Below are positions 1-9,295 of a DNA stretch of 64,000 nucleotides, one piece after another (position 1 is the stretch's first letter; each line of letters opens with the position of its first letter). The stretch lies in the NCBI GenBank assembly GCA_016710015.1, contig JADJLR010000006.1, forward strand, positions 214,873 through 278,872, in the 5' to 3' direction. Origin of the DNA: Flavobacteriales bacterium. GTDB lineage: Bacteria; Bacteroidota; Bacteroidia; Flavobacteriales_F; PHOS-HE28. Both the position numbers and the translations under genes were made by a program. The notes below the pieces were generated by a model. That model had not been told where the DNA came from, did no database searches, and worked only from the letters and a program-made list of their open reading frames with translations.

Positions 1-275
1 TTCGTGACAAGGTTGCCTGTGGTGTACGAGACCTGGCACCAGTACGTCCCCGGGGTGCTGGTGGTGATGCTTGCCGAATTGCTGCCCGTGCTCCACTGGT
101 AGTTGCTGAACCCTGCAGGACCGTTGATCTGTACTGGATCCGTACCCAAGGTGATGTCCGGCCCCAGATCGATGGAACAGATCGGCTGCGACCACCCGGA
201 TAAGCCAACGGCCCCCATGATCAACAGCAGCGCGGAACGTTGTGCAAGAAGTACAGGTTCGATCCTTTCGTTCAT
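1..275 (-). CDS. Secreted cell-surface protein, N-terminal part
   Basis: The frame opens at an ATG ending at 275 and runs off the left edge, so only about 91 residues are visible. It starts with a signal peptide-like stretch (MNERIEP then ALLLIMGAVGLSGWSQ). The mature part has the pattern CSIDLGPDITL...YQWSTGSN...TPGTYWCQV, an Ig/PKD-like module typical of Bacteroidota surface proteins that often end in a T9SS sorting domain; the C-terminus is outside the window. Function is unknown; surface location is inferred. Confidence 0.7.
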   Translation of the reverse strand, partial: MNERIEPVLLAQRSALLLIMGAVGLSGWSQPICSIDLGPDITLGTDPVQINGPAGFSNYQWSTGSNSASITTSTPGTYWCQVSYTTGNLVT

Positions 276-544
276 CGATGCTTATCAAAGATCGCATCGC
301 CAAAGCTGGCATCCAACCCATTCGTCGAAAGACCAGATGCTACTCCATAGCCCGATAGGAGGCTATTTCGACATCGAACCAGCTTCTGGTCCTCTTCCTT
401 GCGCGACCCCTGAGGTCCAAGATCATTTCGGTGCGGAATGAGCGTGAAGCGCTTCGCAACGGATCCATCAGGCTCGATCGCGATCAGGCCGATGTCGCCT
501 TCGATCCGTGTGTCAGCGTGACCAACCTTCGTTGGCCAAGCCGT
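272..544 (-). other. Open reading frame without clear start, possible gene remnant
   Basis: Between the surface protein and sucD about 300 bases hold no assigned gene. On the minus strand a 90-codon frame is open from a stop at 545 to a TGA at 272, and that TGA overlaps the ATG of the next gene (ATGA), which is what a real upstream partner would look like. The translation includes GDIGLIAIEPDGSVAKRF and ends FGDAIFDKHR. There is no in-frame ATG near the beginning and I do not recognise a family. It may be the 3' end of a decayed gene or chance. Confidence 0.25.
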
Positions 545-573
545 TCAACTGAGGACCAGGGATCATCAACTCC

Positions 574-1443
574 TCAGCCCAGCACCTCTTTCACTTTCGC
601 GCCGATCGTGGCAGGGCTATCCACCACGTGGATACCGCATTCGCGCATCACCTTCTTCTTGGCTTCAGCGCTTTCGTCGGCACCGCTGACAATGGCACCG
701 GCATGGCCCATTGTACGACCAACAGGAGCCGTAACCCCGGCGATGAAGCCGATGACGGGTTTCTTGCAGTTGGCCTTGATCCACTTGGCGGCTTGGATCT
801 CGAGGTCGCCCCCGATCTCGCCGATCATCACGATGGCTTTGGTCTCCGGGTCGTTGGAGAAGAGCTGCACGGCTTCTAGGGTCGTGGTGCCAATGATGGG
901 GTCGCCACCGATCCCGATGGCGGTGGTGATGCCTAATCCAGCCTTTACGACCTGATCCGCTGCTTCGTAAGTGAGGGTGCCGGACTTGGAGACGATACCG
1001 ACCGTTCCCTTCTTGAACACGAATCCGGGCATGATGCCGACCTTACATTCATCTGCCGTGATGACTCCGGGGCAGTTGGGGCCAATGAGGGTGCAATCCT
1101 TTCCCCGGAGGTACTCTCGCGCAGCGACCATATCCTTTACGGGGATCCCTTCGGTGATGCAGACGATCACCTTGATGCCCGCTTCTGCGGCCTCCATGAT
1201 CGCATCCGCAGCGAATGCAGGCGGAACGAAGATGATGCTGACATCGGCACCGGTGTTCTTCACCGCATCGCTCATGGTCTCGAACACGGGCTTGTCCAAG
1301 TGCTTTTGACCACCCTTGCCTGGCGTTACTCCGCCGACGACGTTGGTGCCGTATTCGATCATTTGCGTGGCATGGAAGGTGCCTTCGCTACCGGTGAATC
1401 CTTGCACGATGACCTTGCTGTTCTTATTGACGAGTACGCTCAT
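574..1443 (-). CDS. sucD: Succinyl-CoA synthetase (ADP-forming), alpha subunit
   Basis: 289 residues, the usual length of SucD. It catalyses succinyl-CoA + ADP/GDP + Pi to succinate + NTP with SucB in the TCA cycle (cytosol). The N-terminal CoA-binding domain is seen as VQGFTGSEGTFHATQM and GGVTPGKGG (residues ~10-45). The phosphohistidine loop GRTMGHAGAIVSG lies near residues 245-260. The start MSVLVNKNSK was chosen because an upstream in-frame extension of 43 residues is arginine-rich and matches nothing in the family. sucB is not adjacent, which is common in Bacteroidota. Confidence 0.96.
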   Translation of the reverse strand: MSVLVNKNSKVIVQGFTGSEGTFHATQMIEYGTNVVGGVTPGKGGQKHLDKPVFETMSDAVKNTGADVSIIFVPPAFAADAIMEAAEAGIKVIVCITEGIPVKDMVAAREYLRGKDCTLIGPNCPGVITADECKVGIMPGFVFKKGTVGIVSKSGTLTYEAADQVVKAGLGITTAIGIGGDPIIGTTTLEAVQLFSNDPETKAIVMIGEIGGDLEIQAAKWIKANCKKPVIGFIAGVTAPVGRTMGHAGAIVSGADESAEAKKKVMRECGIHVVDSPATIGAKVKEVLG

Positions 1444-1513
1444 GGTTCGATGTGGTCCTTGGGGAACGGCGGCGAAATTAGCCGAACTGCGGGAACGTAG
1501 GTTTGAACGCACA

Positions 1514-1748
1514 CGGCTATCGCCTCTTATTTTCTGCGACCCCGCTGGGGTCGTTCTCCCATCGGGGGGCATTTTCTAATTTCTGTGACCGCTCTGGGGT
1601 CAGAACGCAGCACTGGTCATTCTCCTTATGGGTTGACCCCAGAGGGGTCACAGAGCATAGAATTCAAGTCGGACGAACGTGTTCGAGCCAGCGGGGTCGC
1701 AGAAACAACAGACCCTGGTGCGGAAGGTATTTAGAGGCGATAGCCCTG
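1514..1748. mobile_element. Fold-back interspersed element, copy 1
   Basis: About 235 bp with near-inverted ends (GGCTATCGCCTC at the left, GAGGCGATAGCCCT at the right) and two nested inner inverted repeats: TTTCTGCGACCCCGCTGG against CCAGCGGGGTCGCAGAAA, and TTCTGTGACC.CTCTGGGGTCA against TGACCCCAGAGGGGTCACAG. It lies in reverse orientation relative to the copies near 43.7 and 52.4 kb. GTTTGAA occurs just outside both ends, perhaps an eroded target duplication. It encodes no protein. It sits between sucD and the MFS gene. Confidence 0.75.
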
Positions 1749-1771
1749 TTTGAATACGCGGTATTGCGTTG

Positions 1772-2953
1772 TTACTGCACAACGCGGCCTCTACCTGCAC
1801 GTTGATAGGCCAGCACGAAAAGCAATGCTCCGACCATGAGCAACGCTCCGGCGATGTACGGTCCGGTGAAGTGCAGTCCGTACAGGAATCCACCGGCGGT
1901 CGGACCCGCGATACGTGCCAAGGAACCGAAGCTCTGGTTCATTCCCAAGACCTGCCCTTGTTCCTTGTTGGTGGCGTTGCGGCTGAGCAATGAGGAGATG
2001 CTCGGCATCATGCAACCGTTGGCAAAGGCCAACAGCAGCATGGGTATGAAAGCCAGTGGAACGAAGTAGGCATAAGGCACGAAGGGGGTCAGCAACAAAC
2101 CCGTTCCGCAGAGTACCGATCCGATCACCATCAATTTGGGTTCGCCGAAAGTGCGCGAAAGCCAACCCACCAGCCCGCCTTGCACGATCGCTGAAGAGAG
2201 GCCGATGAACGCGAACATGTACCCGATGTGCGCCTCGTTCAAGCCATAGTGCTGCTCCCACAGCAGCGCTACGGTGATCTGCATCATGCTGAACGCCATG
2301 ATGTATATGAAGGTGGTGATGAAGAGATCACGGAAGCGGTCGTTCCTCAACGCCTTGATCGCGCTGGTGACCGGTTTGAGTTCCAATTTGTTGTTCGGAT
2401 CCTTCTCCTTCAACGATTCGGGCAACAGGATCAGAATGAGCATCAAGTTGATCAAGCTCAGGCTCATGGCGGTGTACCCGACAGCGTCCATGCCGTATTG
2501 TTCCTTGATGAAACCACCAACGGGTGGGCCGAAGATGAAGCCCAGACCGAACGCGGCACCGATCATTCCCAAGGCCTTGGCTCGCCCTTCTGGTGGGGTG
2601 ACATCGGTGATGTAGGCCTGCGATGCCGCGATGTTGGCCGAGCCGATACCAGCGAGCATGCGTGCTGCGAAAAGCAAGGCCAAGCTGTGGGCATTCGCCA
2701 AAAGCAAGAAGCCCAATGCGGTGATGAGCACGGTGAAAGCGATCACCGGACGCCTGCCGAGGCGATCGCTCATGGTGCCCCAGAACGGCGAGAACACGAA
2801 GTTCATCAGCGCATAAACGGCCATCACCAATCCCACTTCGAAGGAACTAGCACCCAATTGCGTGGCATACGTGGGCAAAATGGGGATCACCAAGCCGAAG
2901 CCCAGCAAGTCCATGAAGACCGTAAGAAAGAGGATCGAAAGGCGTGAACGCAC
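1772..2953 (-). CDS. MFS drug/metabolite exporter (TetA-like)
   Basis: 393 residues with about 12 hydrophobic segments. The cytoplasmic loop 2-3 signature of the major facilitator superfamily is present (GTMSDRLGRRPVIAF, ~58-72), as is a conserved segment after TM4 (ITDVTPPEGRAKALGMIGAA). Together with the N-terminal FMDLLGFGLVIPILP this is typical of the TetA/DHA1 group of proton-coupled exporters in the inner membrane. The substrate cannot be read from sequence, and no TetR-like regulator is adjacent. Start ATG ending at 2953; codon use resembles its neighbours. Confidence 0.85.
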   Translation of the reverse strand: MRSRLSILFLTVFMDLLGFGLVIPILPTYATQLGASSFEVGLVMAVYALMNFVFSPFWGTMSDRLGRRPVIAFTVLITALGFLLLANAHSLALLFAARMLAGIGSANIAASQAYITDVTPPEGRAKALGMIGAAFGLGFIFGPPVGGFIKEQYGMDAVGYTAMSLSLINLMLILILLPESLKEKDPNNKLELKPVTSAIKALRNDRFRDLFITTFIYIMAFSMMQITVALLWEQHYGLNEAHIGYMFAFIGLSSAIVQGGLVGWLSRTFGEPKLMVIGSVLCGTGLLLTPFVPYAYFVPLAFIPMLLLAFANGCMMPSISSLLSRNATNKEQGQVLGMNQSFGSLARIAGPTAGGFLYGLHFTGPYIAGALLMVGALLFVLAYQRAGRGRVVQ

Positions 2954-3022
2954 GATGCAAGAGGCTGTGGTGGCGCGAATGTAACCGCTACCTACCGAGG
3001 AGGATGGAGCACGGGAACGGCA

Positions 3023-4351
3023 TCACTCTTGTGCGGCGAACGGCCTTGATACCAACGTATTCCGCCGGATGTATGGGCGAATGATGAGGCGGATCGTATT
3101 CTTCCAACTCAAGTATTTCCACCCCCAATTGAAGAGGACCATCATGCGATTGCGGAAGCTCACGAGTTGGATCACATGGACGAACATCCACAGCAGCCAT
3201 GCGAACGTGCCGCCAAAGCTGTATTTCCCGATATCCACCACGGCTTTCCGCCGACCGATCACCGCCATGCTGCCCTTATCCCGGTAGGTGAAGGACTCCA
3301 TGGGTCGACCACTCGCCTTGGCGACGAAGTTCTTCACCAACAACTGTCCTTGTTGGATGGCGACGGTCGCCACTTGCGGATGTCCGCGCGGCCACTCCTC
3401 CACATCGGTCATCAACGCGCAATCGCCAAGCACGAAGATCTCCGGATGGTGCTTCAATGCATTGGTCCGGTCCACTTCATAGCGGCTCGCCTGTTCATTG
3501 TGGTCCGCTTCGAGTCCCGGTATGATCGCACCCTTCACGCCCGCAGCCCAGATCACGGTGTTGGTCTCCAGCATTCCGCCATCACTCAGCTGGATCCGCT
3601 CGTCATCTCCACCTACGACACGATCACCCAAGCGCACGTCCACGCCCAAATCCTCCAAGTAGTGTTGCGCATTGGTGCTGGACTTCTCGCTGAAATTCTT
3701 CAACACCCGGTCGTTGCTGTCGATCAGGACGATCTGCATCATATCGCTTTCCATTTCGCGGTACTCGCGTGCTACAACGGTGCGCCGGATCTCTGCCAAG
3801 GCACCCGCCAGTTCCACTCCCGTTGGTCCGGCACCCACGATCACGAAATTGAGGGCCCGCAGTCGTTCGTCCCTCGTGGACGCGGAAATGGCGGCTTCGA
3901 GATCCTGCAACACATCACTGCGGATATCCAGCGCTTGACTGATGCTCTTGAGTTGCATCGCCGTGCGTTCCATTTGTCGGTTCCCGAAGAAGTTCGTGGT
4001 GCTGCCGAGTGCGAGGATCAAATAGTCATAGGAGAGATCGCCGATGTTGGTTTCTACCACCTTCCGTTCTGGATCCACACGTTGCACATCGGCCATTCGA
4101 TAGGCCACGTTGTGCATGGGTCCGATGGTGCGGCGAAAGGGATGGGCGATGCTATCCGCACTCAAACTGGCCGTGGCCACTTGGTACAACAGCGGTTGGA
4201 AGCAGTGGTGGTTCTGTCGATCCAATAACACCACCTTGTACGGCTGACCCGCCAATCCACGCACGACCTCCAGTCCTGCGAATCCACCACCGACCACGAT
4301 CACGGTCGGATAGGGCAACTCATCGTACGCGATCTTCGCTCTGCTCTTCAT
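3023..4351 (-). CDS. ndh: Type II NADH:quinone oxidoreductase (NDH-2)
   Basis: 442 residues. Two dinucleotide-binding folds are visible: the FAD site VVGGGFAGLEVVRGL near the N-terminus and the NAD(P)H site VIVGAGPTGVELAGAL near residues 165-180. HHCFQPLLYQVATASLS and the FAD-binding LGDCA (~310) are family hallmarks. The C-terminal ~100 residues are rich in aromatic and hydrophobic residues (FAWLLWMFVHVIQLVSF), fitting a membrane-associated single-subunit enzyme that passes electrons from NADH to quinone without pumping protons. I chose the ATG at 4351 over a TTG 21 bases upstream. Divergent from mnmE with 66 bp between starts. Confidence 0.92.
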   Translation of the reverse strand: MKSRAKIAYDELPYPTVIVVGGGFAGLEVVRGLAGQPYKVVLLDRQNHHCFQPLLYQVATASLSADSIAHPFRRTIGPMHNVAYRMADVQRVDPERKVVETNIGDLSYDYLILALGSTTNFFGNRQMERTAMQLKSISQALDIRSDVLQDLEAAISASTRDERLRALNFVIVGAGPTGVELAGALAEIRRTVVAREYREMESDMMQIVLIDSNDRVLKNFSEKSSTNAQHYLEDLGVDVRLGDRVVGGDDERIQLSDGGMLETNTVIWAAGVKGAIIPGLEADHNEQASRYEVDRTNALKHHPEIFVLGDCALMTDVEEWPRGHPQVATVAIQQGQLLVKNFVAKASGRPMESFTYRDKGSMAVIGRRKAVVDIGKYSFGGTFAWLLWMFVHVIQLVSFRNRMMVLFNWGWKYLSWKNTIRLIIRPYIRRNTLVSRPFAAQE

Positions 4352-4417
4352 GTGTCGACAATTCGGGAACAAAGGTCGGATCTTGGATCAGCTTTGCGAC
4401 CTTCGCCCCAATAAGCC

Positions 4418-5776
4418 ATGGCCCACTACGAACCGGATACCATCGCGGCCATCTCCACCCCGGCCGGTGCAGGTGCCATTGCCGTGCTGCGCCTCAGTGG
4501 CCCCAAGGCGTTCGGTGTCGCCGAACGCATCGCCCCGGAATTGCCGTTGGAACCCCTTCCCCGCCGTGCCTACTACGTTGCGGTGATGGACGAGGATGGC
4601 CTAGTGGACAAGGCCGTGGTGACCTACTTCCAAGGGCCTGCTTCCTATACGGGAGAGGACATCGTGGAGATCTCCGTACACGGATCCATGTACATCCAAC
4701 AACGGCTCTTGCAAGCCATGCTGAATGCCGGTGCCCGATCCGCTCTCCCAGGGGAATTCACCCAACGGGCCTTCCTGAATAAGAAGATGGACCTGAGCCA
4801 AGCCGAGGCCGTTGCCGACCTGATCGCCAGCCAGAGCGCTGCGCAACATCGATTGGCCATGGACCAATTGCGCGGTGGATTCGGATCACGGATCGAGGAG
4901 CTTCGGCAGGAGTTGATCGACTTCGCCGCGTTGATCGAATTGGAATTGGATTTCGGTGAAGAGGATGTGGAATTCGCAAAACGCGTCGAGTTGCTTGCCT
5001 TGTTGGATCGGTTGGTGGATCTGTGTACGGAACTGATCGATAGCTTCCGCTATGGCAACGCGATCCGGCAAGGTGTGCCGATCGCCATACTGGGTGCGCC
5101 GAATAGCGGTAAGAGCACGCTTTTGAATGCACTATTGATGGAGGATCGCGCCATCGTGAGCGATGTTCCCGGTACTACGCGCGATACTGTGGAGGAGACC
5201 ATCACTATCGAGGGGATCCTGTTCCGCTTCATTGATACGGCCGGTCTTCGATCCACTACGGACACGGTGGAGCAACTCGGCATTGACCGTAGCTATAAGA
5301 AGGCAGCCGAAGCAAGTTTGGTCATCCTTCTCGGCGATGCGAGCACCATGGCCGAAGGAGCCTTGCTCACCGCCGCACGTTCCTTACGCGAACGAATCGG
5401 GAATGCCACCACCGTTCTTCCCGTCCTCAACAAGGTCGATGTTCCGGGTGTGGTGCTCCGCGAGGGCAGCATGGGCATTTCGGCACGGGATGGGCAAGGA
5501 ATTGAGATGTTGAAACAGGCTCTGGTCGACCACGTTGGTTCATTCCAAGAAGGAATTGGCGATATTGTAGTGACCAACGCACGCCATGTGGATGCACTGA
5601 CGAAAGCACGTACCGCACTCCTAGATGCCAAGCATGCGATCGATACGGGAATAAGTGGCGAGTTGCTTGCCATCGACCTACGAAGGGCGCAACACCATTT
5701 GGGAGAGATCACCGGAAGGATCACGACAGATGATCTGCTGGGAAGCATCTTCGGGCGTTTCTGTATCGGGAAGTGA
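4418..5776 (+). CDS. mnmE: tRNA modification GTPase MnmE
   Basis: 452 residues, full length. The N-terminal tetrahydrofolate-binding domain starts DTIAAISTPAGAGAIAVLRL; the G domain has P-loop GAPNSGKSTLLNALL (~225), switch region GTTRDTVEE, G3 DTAGLR and G4 NKVD; the C-terminus ends FCIGK, the conserved CxGK motif needed for modification chemistry. With MnmG it installs the carboxymethylaminomethyl group on wobble uridine 34 of several tRNAs (cytosol). mnmG is not in the window. Start ATG just after GACCTTCGCC, a weak match to the local promoter-like pattern. Confidence 0.97.
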   Translation: MAHYEPDTIAAISTPAGAGAIAVLRLSGPKAFGVAERIAPELPLEPLPRRAYYVAVMDEDGLVDKAVVTYFQGPASYTGEDIVEISVHGSMYIQQRLLQAMLNAGARSALPGEFTQRAFLNKKMDLSQAEAVADLIASQSAAQHRLAMDQLRGGFGSRIEELRQELIDFAALIELELDFGEEDVEFAKRVELLALLDRLVDLCTELIDSFRYGNAIRQGVPIAILGAPNSGKSTLLNALLMEDRAIVSDVPGTTRDTVEETITIEGILFRFIDTAGLRSTTDTVEQLGIDRSYKKAAEASLVILLGDASTMAEGALLTAARSLRERIGNATTVLPVLNKVDVPGVVLREGSMGISARDGQGIEMLKQALVDHVGSFQEGIGDIVVTNARHVDALTKARTALLDAKHAIDTGISGELLAIDLRRAQHHLGEITGRITTDDLLGSIFGRFCIGK

Positions 5777-6010
5777 TGCTGGCAAAGCTCTTTTCTCGAT
5801 TCAACCGAATACCGATCCATGTGCAGGTCTTCACGTATCGTATGGTGGTGATGCACCTCGATACAGGCGCGTGAGGAGGCATTGGCCGTCTTGATGGAGG
5901 TAGGTTCGATCGTTGAGTCCTTTGACCAAATACGGCATTCACCGTAGTGGAACACGGGAAACAACTCTTGGTCGTAGCACGTAACAGGGGCACGAAAAAG
6001 TCTACGCATC

Positions 6011-7204
6011 GTGCCGCGTCTCTCCTTACAACCACGTATTGACCGTCTTCCCACGGTCGCATTGCTCACCACAGCGATCGCTTGTCTGTTGACCTTGGCC
6101 ACTGTGGCACAGGACGATGGTCAAGTGTACCACACGATCCGCGTAGGCGGCCAGCAAACCCTTTCCGGTCACCTGATCTCCTGGCTGGATGTTGCTCCCG
6201 ATGGTAGCGCGGTCTCGGCCTCCTCTACCCAAGGTTTCCCCCTGCGCTTCTTCCCCATGGACCGCCCGGAGGAGGTTACCGGGATCGATGTGGGCAATTG
6301 GTATGCCGGTAGCCGCGCACGGTACAGTGCCTCCGGGAAGTACATGCTCCTGCAGCAGTTGTTCTACTTGGACTTCGCGCCGAACAAGGACAAACCTATC
6401 AAATACGAGGTGATCGATATCGCCGCTGGGAAGGCCGTTCGATCCTTCGAGGACCTCTTCGCAGCCGACCTGACGCCCGATGAAACCACAGTACTCACTC
6501 TGGATAAGGAGGGTGTTCATTTCGTTGATCTCGCTACCGGAAAACGGAACGATGCAAAGCGCATCGAGCGTACGGGCAATGCCATTTCGGTGAGCCGTGA
6601 TGGCCAGCGCTTCGCCGTTGCACATCGACCCACGAAGAGCGAAGTGGAGGCGCTACCAACCGTTCGCAACGACAAGGACGCGATCAAGAACGGAGTGAAA
6701 TACGGACAGATCGTGGTGGTCTACGACATGGCCACATCGAAGCCCGTTCATACTCTACCGGAGCTCTTCGATAAGGTGTTCCGATTGGAGTACAGCGCAG
6801 ATGGTACGGACCTGTGGATCCACGCGAAGCCGCACAGTCGCAAAGGGGGCAATCCGAATCCGGGCCAGAGTTATGTGGAGGTGGCCGATGCCCGAAGTGG
6901 AGAAATGAAGCGCACCTCCTTCCCTTCCCTCGCTACGTTCGAACCCGACTTCCGAACAAGCCCGGACGGTTCACTCTTCGCCATTGGTAGCACCGGTGGA
7001 AAGTTCCAAGAAATACATTTGTACGATCGCAATTCCGGACGCATGGTGGATCGATTCGTGGTGAGTTGGCGGCTGTGGGAGAACCTGGACAAGGGCGAAT
7101 TCGCCAGTGGTGACGGTCGCTTGAGCTTCACCTTCTTGCCGGACAACAAGCGTATGTTGCTCACCAGTGGAAACCGGTTGATCGAATGGACCTACGGAAA
7201 ATGA
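6011..7204 (+). CDS. Secreted beta-propeller (WD40/YVTN-like) protein
   Basis: 397 residues from a GTG start; no ATG precedes the signal sequence. A hydrophobic segment (VALLTTAIACLLTLATVAQ) looks like a signal peptide. The mature region has blade-like repeats such as SWLDVAPDGSAVSAS, ADLTPDETTVLTLDKEG and ISVSRDGQRFAVAH, the usual seven-bladed propeller grammar. No catalytic motif is seen. Its stop overlaps the next ATG (ATGA), so the two genes are probably translationally coupled, and a PQQ-type propeller gene follows. Periplasmic or surface location inferred; function unknown. Confidence 0.75.
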   Translation: MPRLSLQPRIDRLPTVALLTTAIACLLTLATVAQDDGQVYHTIRVGGQQTLSGHLISWLDVAPDGSAVSASSTQGFPLRFFPMDRPEEVTGIDVGNWYAGSRARYSASGKYMLLQQLFYLDFAPNKDKPIKYEVIDIAAGKAVRSFEDLFAADLTPDETTVLTLDKEGVHFVDLATGKRNDAKRIERTGNAISVSRDGQRFAVAHRPTKSEVEALPTVRNDKDAIKNGVKYGQIVVVYDMATSKPVHTLPELFDKVFRLEYSADGTDLWIHAKPHSRKGGNPNPGQSYVEVADARSGEMKRTSFPSLATFEPDFRTSPDGSLFAIGSTGGKFQEIHLYDRNSGRMVDRFVVSWRLWENLDKGEFASGDGRLSFTFLPDNKRMLLTSGNRLIEWTYGK

Positions 7205-7575
7205 AATACGCGCTGCTCCTGCTCCTCGCCTCCATTTCCTCCTTCTCATTCGCGCAGAAGAAGGAGTTGATCCAGGACAAGGAGGCCATTCTGGCGCGGG
7301 CTGCGGAAGTCTTCGATGCTTCACTACGACCGGGTTCCGAGGTGTACGAAGCAGTGATCGCCGAGAACTTGATCGGCCGGTACGTATTGCAAGTGAGCTT
7401 TCGGGACAAGGGCGATATCAGCAGCGTGTTCGTGGTGGATGCCACGGATCACGATATCCGCTCCCAAAACCGATTCAAGGATCTGGTACATCAATGCCGG
7501 ATGCCCTTCAAAATGCCCAAAGGCCGACAATATCGATCGGAACACACCTTCGACTTGAACTCCATTTCTCGCTAA
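7201..7575 (+). CDS. Small secreted protein of unknown function
   Basis: 124 residues. The ATG at 7201 overlaps the TGA of the propeller gene by the ATGA arrangement and is followed at once by a clean signal peptide (MKYALLLLLASISSFSFAQ); an in-frame ATG 15 bases earlier is less likely. The mature part contains YVLQVSFRDKGDISSVFVVD and a basic tail. No domain recognised. It lies between two propeller genes and is probably co-transcribed with both. Confidence 0.7.
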   Translation: MKYALLLLLASISSFSFAQKKELIQDKEAILARAAEVFDASLRPGSEVYEAVIAENLIGRYVLQVSFRDKGDISSVFVVDATDHDIRSQNRFKDLVHQCRMPFKMPKGRQYRSEHTFDLNSISR

Positions 7576-7594
7576 GAACCAACCATCCTCAAAC

Positions 7595-9241
7595 ATGAAA
7601 CGATTACTTGTCCCTGCTTGCGTCCTATTGGCCATCGGCCTTCACGCACAGGATGATATGCCCGTGATCTTCGAGACCAAGCTGGACCACAGGATCGACC
7701 ATACCGGAACCGGTACCGAAGGTCGAGGGTACAGTTACGCAGCCAGCGAAAAGGAGATCACCGTATTCAACAACAAGACCGGTGCCGTGCAATGGACCGG
7801 GAGATTCAAGGACCTCACACCAAAGTTGAACAAGGTGGATGAGTTGACCCCGTTCTGGGAAAGCAACGTACTCTTCTTATTCGATCGCAAGACCGGAAAG
7901 GACCAGATCGCTTGCTTGGACCTCAGTGACGGCCATTTGCTATGGAGCACGGACAAATACCAGAACGTGACCGATGAGAACATCGTCTACATCCCCGAGT
8001 TGGAAGGCTTCGCGATCTCGCTGAAGGATCGTTTGATCTGGGTGCTCGCCCGCACCGGTGAGGAGCGCTGGGCCACGGATAAATTCAAAGGCGTGGTCGG
8101 CCAATACGTGGTCACCAAGAACAGCGAGTTGGTGATGGTGAATTTCATGCCGACCAACCTTGGTGCGCTTTTCACCGGTTACAAGAACCAGATCGTGAAG
8201 ATCGACCTCGCCAACGGGAACATCCTGTGGGAGAATACCTACGTGGGCCGTGCCGAACGAAAGGTCATCACCAAGGAGTTCCTCTACGATCTTGATGTGA
8301 AGGATGATAAGGTCTTCCTGCGCATGAACGGCATGCAGGTGTACGACCTGAATACCGGTGCGAACGTGTATTCTGCGGCCTTCGACTTCACTCCGGACAA
8401 GATGGTCGGCGCACCTTCCGGGGCCAAGAAATTCGGCGTGTATCATGCTGTTGCCGACCCTGTGATCGTAGGCGATGACCTCTATGTGCTGGACATGACC
8501 AGCAAGAAGAGCCAGTACATCAAGAAGTACGATCGCAACAGTGGCAAGTTGCTGTGGAGCAGCGCGGAGATCAAGGAGGCACGCGCCATTCCGAACATGT
8601 ACGTAGAGGGCGACAAGGTGCTGCTCCAGATCGGAGGCAACGTGGAGGCACAGGCCTACATCTACAAACGTGAATCGGATGGCCAAGGCGGTTGGAACAT
8701 CACCGAGGAATGGCGTGTCTGGCACCCCAACGTGAAACCCAATGGCATACAAGCCTTCAACACCAGCGACGGTAGCATGGCGTGGGACAGCGAACGCTTC
8801 CGCAAAGGCATCACCAATGCCGTGGTGGTAGATGACAAGTTCATCGTGTGCAGCGGAAAGGAATTGTACAGCATGGACATCGCGACCGGTGCTGAGAAAT
8901 ACGTGGTCCCTGTGGCCAAAGGCGGTGTAGGAAATGCGGACCAGATCATGACCTACAAGGACATGGTGGTGGTGATCGGCGATAAGGGCGTGAGCACGTT
9001 CAACTCCACGACCGGTGAACCAGTCGCCATGGGCAAGTACAAGAAGAGCGACATGGAGGACTTCGAAGGTGATCGGATGATCTTGAAAACGGCCGGTGCG
9101 GATATCGCCTGTTTCGATCTGAACACCTGCAAATACAAGGAATTCAAAGCGCGCAAGGGTGCCGTTACTAGCTTAAGCACGGACGGCGATTTCGTCTATG
9201 TGTATGAGAAGAAGAACGTCACCAAGGTGGGTACCCGGTAG
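7595..9241 (+). CDS. Secreted PQQ-like beta-propeller protein
   Basis: 548 residues with signal peptide MKRLLVPACVLLAIGLHAQ. Repeats with the PQQ-propeller pattern (a .G...W motif after a Gly/Asp-rich turn) are visible: NNKTGAVQWTGRF, DLSDGHLLWSTDKY, LANGNILWENTYVG, DRNSGKLLWSSAEI. The quinoprotein-dehydrogenase catalytic residues are not evident, so this is probably a structural or BamB-like propeller. Last gene of a three-gene plus-strand run, followed by a strong terminator-like hairpin. Confidence 0.8.
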   Translation: MKRLLVPACVLLAIGLHAQDDMPVIFETKLDHRIDHTGTGTEGRGYSYAASEKEITVFNNKTGAVQWTGRFKDLTPKLNKVDELTPFWESNVLFLFDRKTGKDQIACLDLSDGHLLWSTDKYQNVTDENIVYIPELEGFAISLKDRLIWVLARTGEERWATDKFKGVVGQYVVTKNSELVMVNFMPTNLGALFTGYKNQIVKIDLANGNILWENTYVGRAERKVITKEFLYDLDVKDDKVFLRMNGMQVYDLNTGANVYSAAFDFTPDKMVGAPSGAKKFGVYHAVADPVIVGDDLYVLDMTSKKSQYIKKYDRNSGKLLWSSAEIKEARAIPNMYVEGDKVLLQIGGNVEAQAYIYKRESDGQGGWNITEEWRVWHPNVKPNGIQAFNTSDGSMAWDSERFRKGITNAVVVDDKFIVCSGKELYSMDIATGAEKYVVPVAKGGVGNADQIMTYKDMVVVIGDKGVSTFNSTTGEPVAMGKYKKSDMEDFEGDRMILKTAGADIACFDLNTCKYKEFKARKGAVTSLSTDGDFVYVYEKKNVTKVGTR

Positions 9242-9268
9242 TTCACTCTCCCTGCTTCCGGAACAATG

Positions 9269-9294
9269 CGGGCCGCATCGAAAGGTGCGGCCCG
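9269..9294. terminator. Bidirectional intrinsic terminator
   Basis: CGGGCCGCA (9269-9277) pairs perfectly with TGCGGCCCG (9286-9294) over an 8 base loop and is followed by TTCATTTT. It lies between two convergent genes ending at 9241 and 9296, so it can serve both. Confidence 0.75.
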
Positions 9295-9295
9295 T

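Noticed and set aside
5777..6010. Possible small gene on the minus strand between mnmE and the propeller gene
   Set aside because: The frame continues as antisense into both neighbours and has no family pattern; I see nothing convincing in this gap.
9269..9294. Hairpin as a member of the interspersed element family
   Set aside because: It is a plain GC-rich stem with T-tract between convergent genes and shares no sequence with the fold-back element.
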